From Actinomycetota bacterium (GTDB taxonomy: Bacteria > Actinomycetota > CADDZG01 > WHSQ01), in assembly GCA_013695055.1 (NCBI GenBank), contig JACDBF010000233.1, positions 1 through 5,965 on the forward strand: DNA of 5,965 nt, given 5' to 3'. The position numbers were made by a program, and so were the translations under genes. Shown here one piece after another: positions 4,635 through 5,965 of this stretch. Within the stretch, counting starts at the first letter, position 1. Each line of letters opens with the position of its first letter. Below the pieces are notes generated by a model. That model had not been told where the DNA came from and made no database searches. It saw only the letters and a program-made list of their open reading frames with translations.

Positions 4635-5738
4635 TTAGGGGAGAGCCGCGTAGGCCGCGTCGAGCTTGGCCGTCATGTCGTCGAAAGCTCGCGGATTTAG
4701 GTGGCCGTATCTATGCATCGTCACCACAATCGACGCGTGTCCTAGGTGAGCCTGGACGACTTTCGCGTGTGCGCCCTGGGCGATGAGCAAGCTGGCCGCC
4801 GTATGCCTCAAGTCGTGAATCCGCACCGACGCCGGGAGTCCCGCGGCTTTTAGTGCTGGAAACCAAACGCGCCGTCGGAAGTTTGGCGAGCGCAGCGGGT
4901 CCCCTTCGGGTGAAGTGAAAACAAGTGCGCGCGGATCGTCTGCCGTGAACGCGCCTAAGTGCCCGGCCAGCAGGTCCCGGAGAAAGCTCGGGAGGGCGAC
5001 GGAGCGGTGCTCGAACGTCTTTGGCTCCCCGAAATGAAGCGCGCCATTCACCTCCGGAGCCGCCTCTTTGACCTCGACACGCGCCCGCAGCAGGTTCACG
5101 CGCCCTCTACGCAAAGCAACCGCCTCGCCCCACCGCAAGCCCCCGTAGGCCAGTAGGTAGATGAGAGCCTGATACCGCTCGGGGACCTCATTAGCGACTG
5201 CCGAAACCTGAGAGGCCGAAAGGCACGTCATATCCCGGCGTGCGGGCTTGGGGAGCTTGACGCCAATGCAAGGGGAGCGGGCGATGAGCCCCGACTGGGT
5301 GGCGGCCTTGAAAATCCCCGAGAGGGTGAAGTATGCGTTTCGGATTCTGCTCGCGCTCAGGCCCGTCTCGGAGAGTCCCGCCACCCATTCTGAGAGGTCG
5401 ATAGGCTTGATGCGGGAAAGCTGGCAATGGCCGAAGGTGGGCAGGATGACCGACCGCAGCAAGCTCTCATGGGCCGCCTGGGTCGTCGGTTTCAGGTTGA
5501 CGGTCGTTTCCTGCCAGCGGGCCGCCCATTCGCCAAAGGTCACGCGCCCGGCCCGCGGATCGACGTAGCGGCCCTCGGCTTTATCAACCTCGACGGTCGC
5601 GGCGAAGCGTTGGGCCTCTGTTTTGCGAAGGAACGTGCGTTGGCGCGAGGCCCCCTCCGGGCTCCGGTATCTGACCTCCCAAGCATGGCGGGCGCGGCCC
5701 TGTTCGGCGAGCCGTGAAACCTTGCGAATCGACGCCAT
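4635..5738 (-). CDS. int: tyrosine recombinase, phage/ICE-type integrase
   Basis: This 367-residue protein is full length. Residues 1-60 (with AWEVRYRSPEGASRQRTF) look like the beta-rich arm-binding N-terminal domain. Residues about 66-160 (TFGEWAARWQ onward) are the SAM-like core-binding domain. Residues about 174-350 are the catalytic domain. The active-site set is complete: Arg202 (GGLRWGE), Lys240 (GEPKTFEHR), His308 and Arg311 (HDLRH), His334 (LGH) and Tyr344 (HRYGHL). It should catalyse site-specific exchange between attP and attB. The start ATG at 5738 has GGAGAG at 5744-5749, 5 nt upstream. It is transcribed away from the tRNA-Arg, whose 3' end faces it 116 bp upstream, the usual layout for tRNA-targeting elements. 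No excisionase, replication or transfer gene accompanies it, so this is a lone or remnant integrase module. Confidence 0.95.
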   Translation of the reverse strand: MASIRKVSRLAEQGRARHAWEVRYRSPEGASRQRTFLRKTEAQRFAATVEVDKAEGRYVDPRAGRVTFGEWAARWQETTVNLKPTTQAAHESLLRSVILPTFGHCQLSRIKPIDLSEWVAGLSETGLSASRIRNAYFTLSGIFKAATQSGLIARSPCIGVKLPKPARRDMTCLSASQVSAVANEVPERYQALIYLLAYGGLRWGEAVALRRGRVNLLRARVEVKEAAPEVNGALHFGEPKTFEHRSVALPSFLRDLLAGHLGAFTADDPRALVFTSPEGDPLRSPNFRRRVWFPALKAAGLPASVRIHDLRHTAASLLIAQGAHAKVVQAHLGHASIVVTMHRYGHLNPRAFDDMTAKLDAAYAALP

Positions 5739-5761
5739 TTTTGCTCTCCAAGTCGGGAGTG

Positions 5762-5783
5762 TGTGGGGTTTCTGTGGGGTTTT
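5762..5783 (+). repeat. 11-bp tandem repeat pair, presumed arm-type integrase sites
   Basis: TGTGGGGTTTC (5762-5772) is followed directly by TGTGGGGTTTT (5773-5783), one mismatch in 11. It lies between the integrase start and the tRNA-Arg 3' end, where integrase arm-binding repeats are expected, and may let the integrase repress its own gene. The binding role is inferred from position. Confidence 0.65.
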
Positions 5784-5823
5784 CAGCCTATCAGGTGGGC
5801 GAGCCGGAAGCTAATCATCGTCG

Positions 5824-5848
5824 AAAAGGGCCTCTGACCTGGGCTTTT
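5824..5848 (-). terminator. probable terminator after tRNA-Arg
   Basis: AAAAG (5824-5828) pairs with CTTTT (5844-5848), with inner CC/GG pairing. Read on the minus strand, the hairpin begins 6 bases after the tRNA 3' end and closes with CCCTTTT, a modest intrinsic-terminator shape. The near-palindrome would also work on the plus strand. Confidence 0.4.
5831..5839 (+). repeat. 9-bp direct repeat CCTCTGACC flanking the tRNA (second copy 5957-5965)
   Basis: CCTCTGACC occurs at 5831-5839 and again at the last nine bases of the window, on either side of the tRNA-Arg. It may be the start of a longer duplicated attachment segment continuing beyond the window, or chance. Confidence 0.35.
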
Positions 5849-5854
5849 AGTGGG

Positions 5855-5927
5855 TGCCCCCGGCAAGACTCGAACTTGCGACACCAGGTTTAGGAAACCT
5901 GTGCTCTATCCCCTGAGCTACGAGGGC
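5855..5927 (-). tRNA. tRNA-Arg(CCU)
   Basis: A complete 73-nt cloverleaf on the minus strand. The acceptor GCCCTCG pairs with CGGGGGC (one T-G wobble), and the D-stem GCTC pairs with GAGC. The anticodon stem CAGGT/ACCTG encloses loop TTCCTAA with anticodon CCT, which reads AGG. The variable loop is GTGTC, the T-arm is GCAAG-TTCGAGT-CTTGC, and the discriminator is A. The gene does not encode CCA (the next bases are CCCACT), so the tail must be added by CCA transferase. Its 3' end faces the integrase, making it the likely attachment gene. The wobble in the acceptor could reflect a 3' half supplied by the element. Confidence 0.95.
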
Positions 5928-5936
5928 GGGGCATGC

Positions 5937-5960
5937 AGAAAACCCGGTAGAAAACCCCTC
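5937..5960 (-). repeat. 12-bp tandem repeat pair on the far side of the tRNA, inverted to the 5762-5783 pair
   Basis: AGAAAACCCGGT (5937-5948) is followed by AGAAAACCCCTC (5949-5960). On the minus strand the units read GGGGTTTTCT and CGGGTTTTCT, close to the TGGGGTTTTC of the left pair. The pairs therefore flank the tRNA in opposite orientation. Confidence 0.5.
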
Positions 5961-5965
5961 TGACC

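Noticed and set aside
4458..4700. 80-codon frame as a possible excisionase
   Set aside because: It overlaps the integrase end, shows no helix-turn-helix pattern and has no ribosome site.
1..5965. Second copy of the tRNA-Arg 3' end as opposite attachment site, and any CRISPR array
   Set aside because: I scanned for CCCGGCAAGACTCGAAC and GTGCCCCCGGC and found none outside the tRNA. No regularly spaced repeat array with unique spacers is present.

Overview
The window is GC-rich (about 60% by eye) and bacterial. The tRNA-Arg(CCU), the two-domain VOC protein and the codon use fit an actinobacterium-like soil or environmental lineage, but no marker gene fixes the taxonomy. Only three genes look intact: a nitrilase (440-1411, minus), a two-domain VOC/glyoxalase-fold protein (3724-4443, plus) and a tyrosine integrase (4635-5738, minus). 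A complete tRNA-Arg(CCU) lies just upstream of the integrase start (5855-5927, minus). The rest is mostly debris.

Layout from left to right. Positions 1-84 hold the last 27 codons of an IS3-family-type transposase. Positions 85-439 are non-coding and carry two pairs of 11-bp tandem repeats of the TGTTGGAT type. The nitrilase follows. Positions 1412-2145 are non-coding: a possible nitrilase promoter, two more TGTTGGAT repeat pairs, an isolated 3' half of a tRNA-Val-like gene that stops in the anticodon loop, and a different 11-bp tandem pair (GGAACAAG). Positions 2146-2436 are an N-terminal fragment of a conserved protein gene. Positions 2488-2702 contain two strong hairpins and a probable decayed IS3-type left end. 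A small ORF of unknown function (2758-2958) and an unconvincing 220-codon frame (2930-3592) follow. Then come the VOC gene, a hairpin between the convergent VOC and integrase genes, the integrase, its presumed arm-type repeats, and the tRNA.

The unifying theme is site-specific integration at tRNA genes. The living module at the right end is integrase, 11-bp tandem repeats, a gap of about 70 bp, then the tRNA 3' end. The scar around 1618-1814 has the same order, orientation and spacing (tandem repeats, about 70 bp, tRNA 3' end) but no integrase. Similar repeat pairs on either side of the nitrilase suggest that several related elements inserted and decayed here, leaving the nitrilase as possible cargo. 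The tRNA-Arg is also flanked on its far side by inverted GGGTTTTC repeats, so the arrangement resembles a two-armed attP or a junction between tandem elements. The tRNA-fragment and repeat observations are read directly from the sequence; the integration history is inference.
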